From contig JAGCYZ010000014.1 of NCBI GenBank assembly GCA_017960545.1, positions 1 through 55,971 on the forward strand: a DNA stretch of 55,971 bases, in the 5' to 3' direction. The stretch comes from Bacteroidales bacterium (GTDB lineage: Bacteria > Bacteroidota > Bacteroidia > Bacteroidales > UBA932). How positions within the stretch are numbered: the first letter of the stretch is position 1; each line of letters starts with the position of its first letter. The notes below the pieces were generated by a model. The model worked only from the letters and a program-made list of their open reading frames with translations, had not been told where the DNA came from and did no database searches. Position numbers and translations under genes: made by a program. Of this stretch, positions 7,819 through 17,691 are shown in pieces.

Positions 7819-9164
7819 CTCTGTTCCAGCATTTCAGTTATGGGTTGTACCAGCCTGTCGATGTCTCCGGCGCCAAAGGTTGCCAGCACGTCAAGGTCCC
7901 TGGAGGCAAGGTATTCCAGGAGGTCCTCCTTGTGCATCATCCTTTTCACGGGGCAGGTGACATCCTTGAAAATGATGTCGGATGTGACTCCCTCTATGGG
8001 TTCTTCCCTTGCGGGGTAGATGTCCAGCAGGATAAGTTCGTCCAGCAGGCTCAAAGAGGTGGCGAATCCTATTGCAAGGTCCCTGGTGCGGGTGTAAAGG
8101 TGTGGTTGGAACACTCCTGTGACCGTCCTGCCGGGGAATATCTGCTTGAGGGAGGAAATGGCCGTTGCCAGTTCGGCCGGGTGGTGGGCGTAATCGTCAA
8201 TATAAGTGAGGCCCGGGCGGTTTACGTGGACGTCCAGCCTTCGGCGCACGCCCTGGAAGCTTTCAGCGGCGCTGCGGATGCTCTCCGGCGCCGTGCCGTG
8301 GAGCAGGCATATGGCCGATGCGGCCACGCAGTTCTCCACGTTCACCCATCCCAGCGTTCCAAGCTTTATGTCCCTTATCACCCCGCCCGGATGATTGAGG
8401 TCAAAAATAAAGTGACCGTCCGGCTGAAGGCGTATGTCGGATGCGTAGAAATCCGCCTGGGGGCTGTCCAGGCTGTAGGTGTACAGCTTTGCAGGGGTGT
8501 CTTCCTTTCCCAGCGGAAGCCCTATCTTCTTGATGACGGCGCTGCTTACCTGGGATGCGAAATTGCGGAAGGCTTCCTGCACGTGCTCAAGGTCTCCGTA
8601 AATGTCCAGATGGTCCGCATCCATTGCTGTGATAACCGCAATTTGCGGATGCAGCTGGAGGAAACTGCGGTCGAATTCGTCGGCCTCGGCAACCACTACA
8701 TCGTTGGCGCTCATCAGCAGGTTGGTGCCGTAGTTCTTGGATATGCCTCCAAGGAAGGCGGAGCAGCCCTCGCCGCTCTGGGTGAGGATGTGGGCTGCGA
8801 GCGTGCTTGTGGTGGTTTTCCCGTGGGTGCCTGCAACGGCAAGGCAAACCTGGCCGTCCGTAATCTCTCCCAGCATACGGGAGCGTTTCACCACCTTGTA
8901 CCCCTTCCGGCGTACTGTGACCAGTTCCTGAAGGTCCTCCGGGATGGCCGGGGTGTAAACCACCAGGGTGCTGTCAATGTCCTGGGGGATAAGTTCCGGG
9001 GAGTCAGTGTAGTGTACTCCTATCCCTTCCGCACAGAGCTTGCGGGTAAGTTCGGTTTCCGTGCGGTCGTAACCGCTTACCTCCAGTCCCTTGAACTTGT
9101 AGTAACGGGCTATGGCGCTCATTCCAATCCCGCCTATACCTATGAAATATATATTTCTGTACAT
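7815..9164 (-). CDS. murC: UDP-N-acetylmuramate--L-alanine ligase MurC
   Basis: This enzyme adds L-alanine to UDP-MurNAc, the first peptide step of peptidoglycan precursor synthesis, in the cytoplasm. The 449 residues contain the N-terminal Rossmann motif GIGGIGMSAIA (9-19), the ATP-binding GTHGKTT at 112-118, the central YIDDYAHHPAEL segment characteristic of MurC, and a C-terminal ligase domain starting around GVFQPHLYTRT. Length is normal. It overlaps murG by one base and ftsQ by four. Confidence 0.96.
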   Translation of the reverse strand: MYRNIYFIGIGGIGMSAIARYYKFKGLEVSGYDRTETELTRKLCAEGIGVHYTDSPELIPQDIDSTLVVYTPAIPEDLQELVTVRRKGYKVVKRSRMLGEITDGQVCLAVAGTHGKTTTSTLAAHILTQSGEGCSAFLGGISKNYGTNLLMSANDVVVAEADEFDRSFLQLHPQIAVITAMDADHLDIYGDLEHVQEAFRNFASQVSSAVIKKIGLPLGKEDTPAKLYTYSLDSPQADFYASDIRLQPDGHFIFDLNHPGGVIRDIKLGTLGWVNVENCVAASAICLLHGTAPESIRSAAESFQGVRRRLDVHVNRPGLTYIDDYAHHPAELATAISSLKQIFPGRTVTGVFQPHLYTRTRDLAIGFATSLSLLDELILLDIYPAREEPIEGVTSDIIFKDVTCPVKRMMHKEDLLEYLASRDLDVLATFGAGDIDRLVQPITEMLEQR

Positions 9165-10294
9165 TATATCAGTCTGTATGCTTCGTCAACTATTACGGCG
9201 CCTGCGTCCATCTTTGCAAGCTTTGCTATGTTTGTCTCCATCTCCTGGATCTTATCAGGATTGTCCAATAGTTTCAGTGCAACGCCCATCAGTTTCTCCA
9301 CCGCATCGGCGTCCTTTACCAGTATTCCGGCGCCCTTGCGCACCAGCGCCATTGCATTGTGTGTCTGGTGGTCTTCGGCCACGTTTGGCGACGGGACCAG
9401 CACGGCGGCCTTGCGGGCGGCGCACAGCTCTGAAATGGAGCTTGCGCCGGAGCGTGAGATCACCACGTCCGCCATTGCGTAGGCCAGGGCCATCCTGGAT
9501 ATGAATTCGGAATAGTGGATCTGCGGGCAGTCCTCCTTGCGGGATTCCATAAACGCGTCAATGGAATCCTTGTAGTACTTGCCGCACTGCCAGAGCACTT
9601 CCACATCCTCCCCTCCGGGGCAGCCGTCGGATATCCATTTCTTCATTGCGTTGTTCAGGGTGCCGCTTCCAAGGCTTCCGCCCACTATCAGCAAGTGCTT
9701 CTTGTCCGGGTCCATTCCGTAGAATTCAATGCCTTCCGCCTTCATCTGGGGGGTGCAGGGCACTATGAGTTTCCGGATGGGGTTTCCGGTAAGGACAATC
9801 TTCTCTGCCGGAAAGAACTTCTCCATTCCCTCGTAAGCCACGCATATCCTGTCCACCCTCCGGCCCAGCATCTTGTTGGTGAGGCCGGCAAAGCCGTTCT
9901 GCTCCTGGATGAGGGTGGGGATTTTCATCTCGGTGGCCGCGAACAGCAGGGGAGCGCTGGCATATCCTCCCACGCCTATGGCTATGTCCGGCTTGAACTC
10001 CTTTATGATGTGCCGAGCCTTGCGGATGCTTTTTGCAAAGCGTAAGGGCAGCTTGAGGTTCTCGACTATGTTCTTGAGGCTCCTCTTGCGCTGGAGTCCG
10101 GCTACTTTGAGCCCCACTATGCGGAATCCCGCGGCAGGCACCTTCTCCATTTCCATCCTTCCCTCGGCGCCCACGAACAGTATTTCGGATTCCGGGTTCA
10201 CTTCCTTGAACCTGGATGCGATTGAGATGGCCGGGAAGATATGTCCGCCCGTGCCTCCGCCGCTGATGATAACTCTTACAGGTTTGTATTCCAT
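9164..10294 (-). CDS. murG: Undecaprenyl-PP-MurNAc-pentapeptide GlcNAc transferase MurG
   Basis: MurG (GT28 fold) transfers GlcNAc from UDP-GlcNAc to lipid I, giving lipid II, on the inner face of the cytoplasmic membrane. The glycine-rich N-terminal loop SGGGTGGHIFPA is at 11-22. GGYASAPLL and IQEQNGFAGLTNK are the typical middle segments, and a second Gly-rich loop (GGSLGSGTLN) opens the C-terminal nucleotide-binding domain, with ISRSGASSISEL as its donor site. The 376 residues are of normal length. It sits nine bases from ftsW and overlaps murC by one. Confidence 0.96.
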   Translation of the reverse strand: MEYKPVRVIISGGGTGGHIFPAISIASRFKEVNPESEILFVGAEGRMEMEKVPAAGFRIVGLKVAGLQRKRSLKNIVENLKLPLRFAKSIRKARHIIKEFKPDIAIGVGGYASAPLLFAATEMKIPTLIQEQNGFAGLTNKMLGRRVDRICVAYEGMEKFFPAEKIVLTGNPIRKLIVPCTPQMKAEGIEFYGMDPDKKHLLIVGGSLGSGTLNNAMKKWISDGCPGGEDVEVLWQCGKYYKDSIDAFMESRKEDCPQIHYSEFISRMALAYAMADVVISRSGASSISELCAARKAAVLVPSPNVAEDHQTHNAMALVRKGAGILVKDADAVEKLMGVALKLLDNPDKIQEMETNIAKLAKMDAGAVIVDEAYRLI

Positions 10295-10303
10295 AGTTCC
10301 TTG

Positions 10304-11707
10304 TTATATGTCCATAGAGTCAAGCTGGTCAAGGTCGTTCAGTGAGTTGCGCAGCTCGTCCTGCGTGTCCTCCTGAAGTTCTATGAGCGGCGCTGCCTCA
10401 AGTCTTTCCTTCTCCACGTTCTTTTCCGCCATCCTGCTTATTGACAGGATGATTCCAAAGGCTATGCTGAAGCACACGAAAGCCGACGTTCCGTAGCTGA
10501 CAAGCGGCAGGGTCTGTCCTGTGAGGAATCCTATGTCGCAGTTCACGGTTATGTGCATCATTGCCTGGGCGGTGATAAGCATGCACAGGCCTGCCACGGC
10601 GCATTTGGCAAAGTGGTCGTTGCAGTTCCTGGCTATGATGGAACCCCTGGCAAGCAGACTGAGATACAGAATGAATATGAACAGTCCGCCGAACAGGAGG
10701 CCGTATTCCTCTATGATGAAGCTGAAAATGTAGTCCTCGTAAATAACCGGGACCTTGTATTTCTGGGTACTGTTGCCCGGACCCTTTCCAAACAGGCCGC
10801 CTTCCTTTATGGCAATCTTGGCGCCGTAAGGCTGGCGTATGCGGTCCAGGGCGGTCTGGTATTCCTTGGAACCTTTGTCCGCCGTGCGGATGATTTCCTC
10901 GTAGTCAATGGATTTGTCCAGCACGCGGCTTACGCCCGTGCCGATGCGCCTGAACAGGACCTTGGCGTCCGGATCGTTATGCTGAAGCCCGCTGCTGAGC
11001 TTATACAGGCCGAAGCAGCCTGCAAGCATCAGCCCGCAGAACAGGCCCGTGGCCACTATGTGGAAGAAGTTTATCCTTCCCAGAAGCATTGTCAGGAACA
11101 TAATTCCGGCCAGGAAAAGCGCGCTGGAGTTGCTGGCTGGAAGCGATGCCACCACAATTATAAGAGAAGGCAGTATCACGCAGATTATCTCCTGCCAGAG
11201 CTTGTTTCCCAGGAATTCCAGGCGGTTGATGTTGGACAGCCTGTCAAGCAGCTTGAATTCTCCGTTCTGGAGACGGTCTATGGCCCAGGCCAGATACATT
11301 ACCATTGCCACCTTCACCACCTCCAGGACGTGAACCTGGAAGCCGAATATCTTGATGACGCGCCACGCGTCGTTTATGCTCGCGGCTGATATCAGGGGCA
11401 GTTTTATATGCAGGTCCACGAATGCCAGCAGGGCCAGCGAAAGGGCGAAGCCCCATCTTGCCAGCGCCTTGAAAAGCTTTATGGAGTTTACCCTGTAGCA
11501 CAGGAACACAAAGAACAGTCCCATCGCTATGGTTATCACCTGGTCCTTCACTATGTCCAGACGGGTATTGGATTCGGAGGCCAGCTGGGAGGTGGCGGAG
11601 AACAGGCTCACGAGGGAGATCATGCAAAGGAAGAGCATGATTGTCCAAACCACCTTGTCTCCTCCCAGGCGGTCAATGAATGTAGTCTTTCCTTTGCTCT
11701 TTGCCAT
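10304..11707 (-). CDS. ftsW: SEDS peptidoglycan glycosyltransferase FtsW
   Basis: A multi-pass SEDS protein that polymerises lipid II at the septum together with the class B PBP FtsI. Hydrophobic helices run from about residue 18 to 425. SEDS signatures visible are GPGNSTQKYKVP (the large periplasmic loop), FSFIIEEYGLLFG, and near the end DIGFLTGQTLPLVSYGTSAF. At 467 residues it is longer than E. coli FtsW (414); the extra length is mostly an acidic cytoplasmic C-tail (residues about 430-467). I call FtsW rather than RodA because it lies inside the dcw cluster between murD and murG. Confidence 0.94.
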   Translation of the reverse strand: MAKSKGKTTFIDRLGGDKVVWTIMLFLCMISLVSLFSATSQLASESNTRLDIVKDQVITIAMGLFFVFLCYRVNSIKLFKALARWGFALSLALLAFVDLHIKLPLISAASINDAWRVIKIFGFQVHVLEVVKVAMVMYLAWAIDRLQNGEFKLLDRLSNINRLEFLGNKLWQEIICVILPSLIIVVASLPASNSSALFLAGIMFLTMLLGRINFFHIVATGLFCGLMLAGCFGLYKLSSGLQHNDPDAKVLFRRIGTGVSRVLDKSIDYEEIIRTADKGSKEYQTALDRIRQPYGAKIAIKEGGLFGKGPGNSTQKYKVPVIYEDYIFSFIIEEYGLLFGGLFIFILYLSLLARGSIIARNCNDHFAKCAVAGLCMLITAQAMMHITVNCDIGFLTGQTLPLVSYGTSAFVCFSIAFGIILSISRMAEKNVEKERLEAAPLIELQEDTQDELRNSLNDLDQLDSMDI

Positions 11708-11713
11708 AATGCG

Positions 11714-13054
11714 TTACAGGTTCCTTACTGCTTGCTTGAATTTCTCTCCGCGGTCCTCGTAGTTCTTGAAAAGGTCGAAGCTGGCGCAGCAGGGGCTCAG
11801 GAGCACTACGTCTCCGCCCTGCGCGAACTTGCTTGCAACCTTGACGGCCTCCTCGGCGGAGTGGGTGTCGGCCATCCTGTCCTTGCCCACTATGCCCTCG
11901 AAGGCTGCGTGTATCTTGGCGTTGTCAATTCCAAGGCATACGATGGCCTTGACTTTCTCCTTCACCAGGCCTGCCAGGATGCTGTAGTCGTTTCCCTTGT
12001 CAGTTCCGCCCACTATCCATACCACGGGCCTCTTCTGGCACTCGAGCGCGTACCACGCGGAATCTATGTTGGTGGCCTTGGAGTCATTGATGTAAAGCAC
12101 GTCCTTGATGCTGAGTACAGGCTCCAGCCTGTGCTCTATGGGTGCGAAGGTGGCCAGGCTGTTGCGGATCACCTCGTTCTCGATGTCCATTGCCTTGGCG
12201 GCAAGGGCCGCAGCCATTGAATTGTAAATGTTGTGCTTGCCGCCAAGGGCCAGTTCCTCCAGGAAGATCTCGCTCTCGTCCTGCTCATAGCGGATGACCA
12301 TCCTGTCGTCCCGCAGGAAAGCGCCCTGCTGGACTTCGCGCTCCTGGGTGAAGGGCAGCATCTTGGTCTGGAGTATGATCTTGTCCAGGTGGGCGATGGT
12401 TATGGCATCGTCGGAATCAAATATGAAGCAGTCCTCGGGGCGCAGGTTGCGGGTGATGCGGAACTTGGCCTTTACGTAGTTCTCCATATTGTGGTCGTAC
12501 CTGTCAAGGTGGTCCGGGGTGATGTTGGTGATGATGGCTATGTCCGGGCGGAAATCATAGACATTGTCCAACTGGAAACTGCTGATTTCCAGCACGTAAT
12601 AGTCAAAGTGCTCGGTGGCCACCTGATAGGCGTAGCTCTTGCCTATGTTTCCTCCGAGGCCTACGTTGAGGCCTGCCTGCTGAAGCAGGTAGTATATGAG
12701 GGAAGTGGTGGTTGTCTTGCCGTTGGATCCGGTGATGCATATCTTCTTTGCCGTGTCGTAACGTCCGGCAAACTCTATTTCGGAAACTATGTGGGTGCCC
12801 TGCTCCTCAAGTTTTACAACCATCGGGGCCGTAAGAGGTATGCCGGGGCTCTTTACAACCTCGTCGGCATTGAGGATAAGGGATTCCGTATGGCCTCCCT
12901 CCTCGAACGGGATGTCCCATTTGCGAAGCTCGGCGGCATACTCTTCCTTTATCTTCCCGTTGTCGGACAGAAAGACATCGAAACCTTTGACTTTTGCCAG
13001 TACGGCGGCTCCTACGCCGCTCTCGGCACCTCCTAATACAACTACTCTTGACAT
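11714..13054 (-). CDS. murD: UDP-N-acetylmuramoylalanine--D-glutamate ligase MurD
   Basis: MurD adds D-glutamate to UDP-MurNAc-L-Ala. The N-terminal nucleotide-binding segment is VVVLGGAESGVG (4-15), the ATP loop is GSNGKTT at 109-115, and the central domain has ITNITPDHLDRYDHNMENY, characteristic of MurD. The C-terminal domain includes YINDSKATNIDS and WIVGGTDKGNDY, typical of this ligase. The 446 residues are of normal length. Five bases separate it from the end of mraY and six from ftsW. Confidence 0.96.
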   Translation of the reverse strand: MSRVVVLGGAESGVGAAVLAKVKGFDVFLSDNGKIKEEYAAELRKWDIPFEEGGHTESLILNADEVVKSPGIPLTAPMVVKLEEQGTHIVSEIEFAGRYDTAKKICITGSNGKTTTTSLIYYLLQQAGLNVGLGGNIGKSYAYQVATEHFDYYVLEISSFQLDNVYDFRPDIAIITNITPDHLDRYDHNMENYVKAKFRITRNLRPEDCFIFDSDDAITIAHLDKIILQTKMLPFTQEREVQQGAFLRDDRMVIRYEQDESEIFLEELALGGKHNIYNSMAAALAAKAMDIENEVIRNSLATFAPIEHRLEPVLSIKDVLYINDSKATNIDSAWYALECQKRPVVWIVGGTDKGNDYSILAGLVKEKVKAIVCLGIDNAKIHAAFEGIVGKDRMADTHSAEEAVKVASKFAQGGDVVLLSPCCASFDLFKNYEDRGEKFKQAVRNL

Positions 13055-13059
13055 AAATC

Positions 13060-14211
13060 TTATCTAAGTTTCAGTAACGCCAGTGTGGATACGGCCAGTA
13101 TGATTCCTACAATCCAGAACCTGCTGACAATCTTTGGTTCAGGCAATCCTTTTTTCTGGTAATGGTGGTGGATGGGGGCCATCAGGAAGTACCTGCGCCC
13201 TTCTCCGTATTTCTTCTTTGTGCGGCGGAAATAGGTCCTCTGTATAATCACGGAGGCGCTTTCAACCACAAATATTCCGCAAAGGAGCGGGAGCAGCAGC
13301 TCTTTCCTGATGAGAACCGCGCTCACGCCTATGATACCTCCTATGGTAAGGCTTCCGGTGTCGCCCATAAATACCTGGGCGGGGAAGGAATTGTACCATA
13401 GGAATCCCATCAGCGCCCCCACGAACGCCGCCATGAATATGGCCACCTCTCCGGATCCGGGCAGGTACATTATGTTCAGGTAGGCGGTGTCTATCACGTT
13501 GCCGCTGAGCCAGGCCAGGACGCCTATGACCACGCCAACTATGGCGGTGGTCCCGGCGGCCAGGCCGTCCATGCCGTCAGTGAGGTTGGTTCCGTTGGAG
13601 CAGGCGACTATCACCACCACTATGAGTATCACATATATGGCCCAGGTGCAGTAAACACCCAGCTGGCCCCTGAAAGGGGAGAGCCAGGAATAGTCAAACT
13701 CGTGGGCTTTCACGAACGGAATGGTTGTGACCAGCTTGTCGGAAAGGATTCCGGGATGGATGCACATTATGAAAGCAATGATGAATCCCAGGCTTATCTG
13801 GCCTATGAGTTTCTTGCGCTCGCTCAGGCCGTTCTTGTCCTTCTTGAATACTTTTATGTAATCGTCCGCAAAGCCCAGCGCGCCGCACCAAACGGTGGTG
13901 AGGATGAGCAGCAGGTTGTAGATGTTGGTAAGGTCTCCTACCAGCAGTACTGAAGCCAGGACGGACACTATTATGATGATGCCTCCCATTGTGGGAGTGC
14001 CTTTCTTTTCCATCTGCCCCTGCAGGCCAAGGTCGCGGATGGTTTCTCCAATCTGGTGCTTCTGAAGGCTCCTGATAATCCTCTTGCCCGCGAACAGGGC
14101 AACCAGCAGGCCTATCATACTGGCAAGGATGGCCCTGAAGGTCAGGTAATTCATCAGCCTGTGACCCGGGAAATCGTAGTCTTGGAGGAGTTGGAAAAGG
14201 TGGTAGATCAT
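13060..14211 (-). CDS. mraY: Phospho-MurNAc-pentapeptide transferase MraY
   Basis: An integral membrane enzyme of about ten helices that links phospho-MurNAc-pentapeptide to undecaprenyl phosphate, making lipid I. Diagnostic sequences are KKGTPTMGGIIII near residue 70, the FADDYIKVF aspartate pair, NLTDGMDGLA, MGDTGSLTIGG and, near the C-terminus, APIHHHYQKKG with its histidine triad. The 383 residues are normal for Bacteroidota, slightly above the 360 of E. coli. The ATG at 14211 starts a short N-terminal extension before the first helix. It lies between murE and murD as usual. Confidence 0.97.
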   Translation of the reverse strand: MIYHLFQLLQDYDFPGHRLMNYLTFRAILASMIGLLVALFAGKRIIRSLQKHQIGETIRDLGLQGQMEKKGTPTMGGIIIIVSVLASVLLVGDLTNIYNLLLILTTVWCGALGFADDYIKVFKKDKNGLSERKKLIGQISLGFIIAFIMCIHPGILSDKLVTTIPFVKAHEFDYSWLSPFRGQLGVYCTWAIYVILIVVVIVACSNGTNLTDGMDGLAAGTTAIVGVVIGVLAWLSGNVIDTAYLNIMYLPGSGEVAIFMAAFVGALMGFLWYNSFPAQVFMGDTGSLTIGGIIGVSAVLIRKELLLPLLCGIFVVESASVIIQRTYFRRTKKKYGEGRRYFLMAPIHHHYQKKGLPEPKIVSRFWIVGIILAVSTLALLKLR

Positions 14212-14220
14212 AATTGCGGT

Positions 14221-15627
14221 TTAGTTTAGCATAGTCTTGAACACTTCCGCCACTACTTCTCTCTCGTCAAAGTGGCGGTGTTCGGTTCCAATTATCTGAT
14301 ATGTTTCGTGGCCCTTTCCCGCAAGCAGGATGGTGGCCCCGTCGTTTGCTGTGATGATGGCGGTGCGGATAGCTTCGCGCCTGTCGGCTATGAAGATGGC
14401 CTTGCGCAGCCCTTCGCCCCCGAATCCTTTGCGGATGTCCTCAAGGATGTCCTCCGTACGCTCGGTGCGGCTGTTGTCCGACGTCACTATTATCCTGTCC
14501 GCAAAGGCTTCGGCGACCTTGGCCATTTCCGGACGCTTCGTGCGGTCGCGGTCGCCTCCGCATCCGAACAGGCATACTAGCTGTTTCTCCGGGGCGATCT
14601 CGCGCAGGGTCTTGAGGACGTTCTCCATTGCATCAGGGGTGTGGGCGTAGTCTATCACTACCGAAAGGCCCCTTGGACCGCGGAGGTTTTCCAGGCGTCC
14701 CGGAGCGGACTCCAGCCTGCTCAGGGCAACCAGCGTCTCGTCCTTGCCGGCTCCAAGGCATCTTGCCGCTGAGTAGATTGCAAGGATGTTGTAAGCGTTG
14801 TGCTGGCCTATGAGGCGTGTCCAGGTCTCGGTGCCGTCAATCTTCAGGAGCATTCCCTCGAAACTCTCCTCAAGGATTCGGCAGGTGTGGTCCGCCATAT
14901 TGCGGCAGGAATAGGTCACAACCTTGGCGGCGGTGTTCTGCACCATTACCATTCCATTGCGGTCGTCGATGTTTATCAGGGCGAAGGCGTCGGACGGCAG
15001 GGAATCAAAGAACAGTTTCTTGCACCTGAGGTATTCGGCAAATGTCCCGTGGTAGTCCAGGTGGTCGTGGGTGAGGTTGGAGAAGATTCCAAGCTTGAAA
15101 TGGAGTCCGGCCACCCTTTCCTGCTCCACGCCTATCGAGCTGACCTCCATGAAACAGTATTCGCATCCCTGGTCGTTCATCTCCTTGAGGAGGCGGTTGA
15201 TGGTTATGGGGTCCGCGGTGGTGTTCTCAGTCTCGCTGCGCTTGCGGCCGACATAGTTCGCAATGGTCGAAAGCAGGCCGCAGTTGTATCCCAGGCCCAT
15301 GAACAGGTTGTACAGAAGGGTGACGGTGGTGGTTTTTCCATTGGTGCCGGTGATTCCCACAAGGGAGAGCTTCTCCGACGGGTGGCCATAGAAGTTGGCT
15401 GCGCAAAGGGCAAGGTCCCTGCGGCTTGCGGAGACAATTGCGCTGGCCCCTGCCTTGAGCGCGGAGTCTATGTAGTCGTGGCCGTCGCGGTCGTGGCCCT
15501 TGACGGCGAAGAACGCCGCTCCGGCAGCCGCCTTCCGCGAATCGCTTACAATTGCGTCAATCTGTGTTTCCGGCGTGCCGGAAAGGATCCTGGCATCTGT
15601 GCCTTTTATGATGTCCTGGAGTTTCAT
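14221..15627 (-). CDS. murE: UDP-MurNAc-tripeptide synthetase MurE
   Basis: MurE adds the third residue of the stem peptide, meso-diaminopimelate in most Gram-negatives. The ATP loop is GTNGKTT at 94-100, the central domain has SNLTHDHLDYHGTF, and the C-terminal domain has VIDYAHTPDAMENV and FGCGGDRDRTKRPEM. The amino-acid specificity motif, usually DNPR in mDAP enzymes, is DNSR here (384-387); the rest of its context (TSDN and the following acidic segment) is preserved, so mDAP is still the best guess. The 468 residues are of normal length. Its start overlaps the ftsI stop by four bases. Confidence 0.94.
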   Translation of the reverse strand: MKLQDIIKGTDARILSGTPETQIDAIVSDSRKAAAGAAFFAVKGHDRDGHDYIDSALKAGASAIVSASRRDLALCAANFYGHPSEKLSLVGITGTNGKTTTVTLLYNLFMGLGYNCGLLSTIANYVGRKRSETENTTADPITINRLLKEMNDQGCEYCFMEVSSIGVEQERVAGLHFKLGIFSNLTHDHLDYHGTFAEYLRCKKLFFDSLPSDAFALINIDDRNGMVMVQNTAAKVVTYSCRNMADHTCRILEESFEGMLLKIDGTETWTRLIGQHNAYNILAIYSAARCLGAGKDETLVALSRLESAPGRLENLRGPRGLSVVIDYAHTPDAMENVLKTLREIAPEKQLVCLFGCGGDRDRTKRPEMAKVAEAFADRIIVTSDNSRTERTEDILEDIRKGFGGEGLRKAIFIADRREAIRTAIITANDGATILLAGKGHETYQIIGTEHRHFDEREVVAEVFKTMLN

Positions 15628-17678
15628 TTCAGTTCAATGGTTACTTTCTTGCCCTCATTCACCTGGGAAACCACGTGGCCGTAGCCTGAGTAGGAGCATA
15701 CATATCCGGCGTTTTCCAGCACGAACAGAGCGTCCTTGAGGCCCAGTCCCATAACATCCGGGACCTTGCCTTCTTCAACGGCCGGCAGCTGCGCCTTCAT
15801 TCCGGCCATCTTCCCGGTGCGAGCTACCTGTTCTTCCCAAATGGGGTCCATGGCATATATATAGTCTGCAATCTCACGTACTACCGCTGCAGGCTTGGTT
15901 CCTCCATAGGTGTTGGCATAGGTGAGGTTGCTGTACACGACTGTTATTATGGTATATTTGGGGTCTTCGGCCGGGAAGAAGCCCACGAATGTTCCCTGGT
16001 GCTTCTTAAGGCCGCCCCTTTCGTATCCTCCTCCGCTCAGGGCCACCCTGGCGGTTCCGGTCTTTCCGGCAAAGGAGTAGTTCTTGTTCTTGAGCCTGCT
16101 TCCGGTACCGTGGTCATACTCCACTACCGCCCTGAGGGCGCGGGTTATGGTATCGGCGGTAGCCTTCGAGCAGATGGAGGCGTTGAGTACGCTGGGGCCC
16201 ATCTTCTCTACGACCACGCCGCCTTCCTCAATGTCTTCCACCAGATAAGGCTTCATCATCCTGCCCTTGTTGGCAATGGCGTTGTAGAAAGTTATGATGT
16301 GAAGCGGCGTCTCGGAAATTGAATAGCCGATGGCTACGGAGGCCAGGTCCGTTCCGCTCCAGGATGTGGATTTGGGATCCGGAACGTTGGGCTTAGCCAA
16401 GCCCTCGAGGTCAAAGTCGAACGCCTCGCCCAGCTTGTACATATAGATCTTGTCTATGTAGGACTGGGGATTGTCGCGGTAGTTGTCGGACGCCAGTTTC
16501 CTGAAAACGTAGTTGGAGGATATGGAGAAGCCTTCCACCAGGCTGATGACATTGCTGTGGGAGCGAGCCTCGTAGCTGGTGATGTAATGGTCCTGGGAGA
16601 ACGGAGGGAACAGTCCGTGGTTGGTGGGGAGGGTCTCGTCAAGGCTCTTGACCTTGCCGTCTTCCAGGTTGGACATAAGGTTGACCGCCTTGAATACGGA
16701 ACCGGGCTCCCCGAGCCTGCCTATTGCCAGGTTCATTGACTCTTCCATCTTGAGCGACACGGAATCCCTCAGGAGGTTGACCATGGCGCGTATGGCCCCC
16801 GTCTTGACATCCATTACGATGGTGCAGCCGCCTTCCAGCTCGGAGTCTTCCTCGATCTGGGACCGCAGGGCCCTTTCGGCCACGTCCTGGATGTCTATGT
16901 TAAGGGTGGTGCGTACGTCCTGGCCATCCTTGGCCAGCTTGTACTCCTGGGCATAGTCCCTGACGCGCCCCAGGTCAGTGGTACGCATATATTCCACGCC
17001 TTCCTCTCCGTGGAGGATGTGGTCGTACCGGCCTTCGATTCCCACGCGGCTGTTGCGCACGCTCTCGTTGCGGCGTACGAAGCCCACGGCGCGCCTGGCC
17101 AGGGTCCCGTAAGGATATTTGCGGACGATGTATTTCTCGTCGTCGATGAGTCCGCCCGCGTAGCGCCCCTCGTTGTAAAGGGGCAGCGCAGCTATGCGGC
17201 GATAGGTGCCTTCGTCAACGCCTTTGCATATGCTCACGTACTTGCGGCCCGTGGCCCTGCCGTTGCGGATAAGGTTGTAGTAGTCCGCGGCGCTCTTGTC
17301 GCCAAGGATCTCGGACAGGCCCTTGGCCAGTTCGTTGGCCTTGGCGAGCCATTCCTTCTCCCTTTCCGCGCCGTCTTCCATCTGCGCGTACGCGTCCTTG
17401 CGCACGGTGCAGTCCATATAAAGGTCATAGCAGGTGAAGGACATTGCCAGGACGCGTCCGTCGGAGGCCAGGATGGAGCCACGCTTGGGCTCTATGACAG
17501 TCCTTGTGGATGAGGGTGTAAGCATAGCCTCCACCATCGGGTCCGGCTTGAAGACAAAGATGAGGTACACCAGGCGGATTATGAGCCCGATGGATACGAA
17601 GAGGAACAACAGGTAGAACCAGTGCAGGCCGCGGCCTACGCTGTCCCTTTTCTTTTTTGTTATCTTAACCTCTTCCAT
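15624..17678 (-). CDS. ftsI: Class B penicillin-binding protein FtsI (PBP3) with PASTA domain
   Basis: The septal transpeptidase that cross-links peptidoglycan. After a basic cytoplasmic tail there is one membrane helix at about 18-42, then a dimerisation domain (EPKRGSILASDGRVLA), then the transpeptidase with SVFK (Ser327, Lys330), SSN (387-389) and KTG (539-541), all three catalytic motifs intact. A single C-terminal PASTA domain (about 625-684, opening GKVPDVMGLGLKDAL) probably contacts glycan or muropeptides. The 684 residues exceed the E. coli enzyme (588), largely because of PASTA. It is 75 bases downstream of ftsL, an unusually wide gap for this cluster, filled by two short repeats. 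Confidence 0.95.
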   Translation of the reverse strand: MEEVKITKKKRDSVGRGLHWFYLLFLFVSIGLIIRLVYLIFVFKPDPMVEAMLTPSSTRTVIEPKRGSILASDGRVLAMSFTCYDLYMDCTVRKDAYAQMEDGAEREKEWLAKANELAKGLSEILGDKSAADYYNLIRNGRATGRKYVSICKGVDEGTYRRIAALPLYNEGRYAGGLIDDEKYIVRKYPYGTLARRAVGFVRRNESVRNSRVGIEGRYDHILHGEEGVEYMRTTDLGRVRDYAQEYKLAKDGQDVRTTLNIDIQDVAERALRSQIEEDSELEGGCTIVMDVKTGAIRAMVNLLRDSVSLKMEESMNLAIGRLGEPGSVFKAVNLMSNLEDGKVKSLDETLPTNHGLFPPFSQDHYITSYEARSHSNVISLVEGFSISSNYVFRKLASDNYRDNPQSYIDKIYMYKLGEAFDFDLEGLAKPNVPDPKSTSWSGTDLASVAIGYSISETPLHIITFYNAIANKGRMMKPYLVEDIEEGGVVVEKMGPSVLNASICSKATADTITRALRAVVEYDHGTGSRLKNKNYSFAGKTGTARVALSGGGYERGGLKKHQGTFVGFFPAEDPKYTIITVVYSNLTYANTYGGTKPAAVVREIADYIYAMDPIWEEQVARTGKMAGMKAQLPAVEEGKVPDVMGLGLKDALFVLENAGYVCSYSGYGHVVSQVNEGKKVTIELK

Positions 17679-17691
17679 ATCTGTTTTTTCC

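Noticed and set aside
7845..9482. 545-residue open frame on the plus strand
   Set aside because: Antisense to murC and murG with no recognisable domains; open because of the high-GC codon pattern of the real genes.
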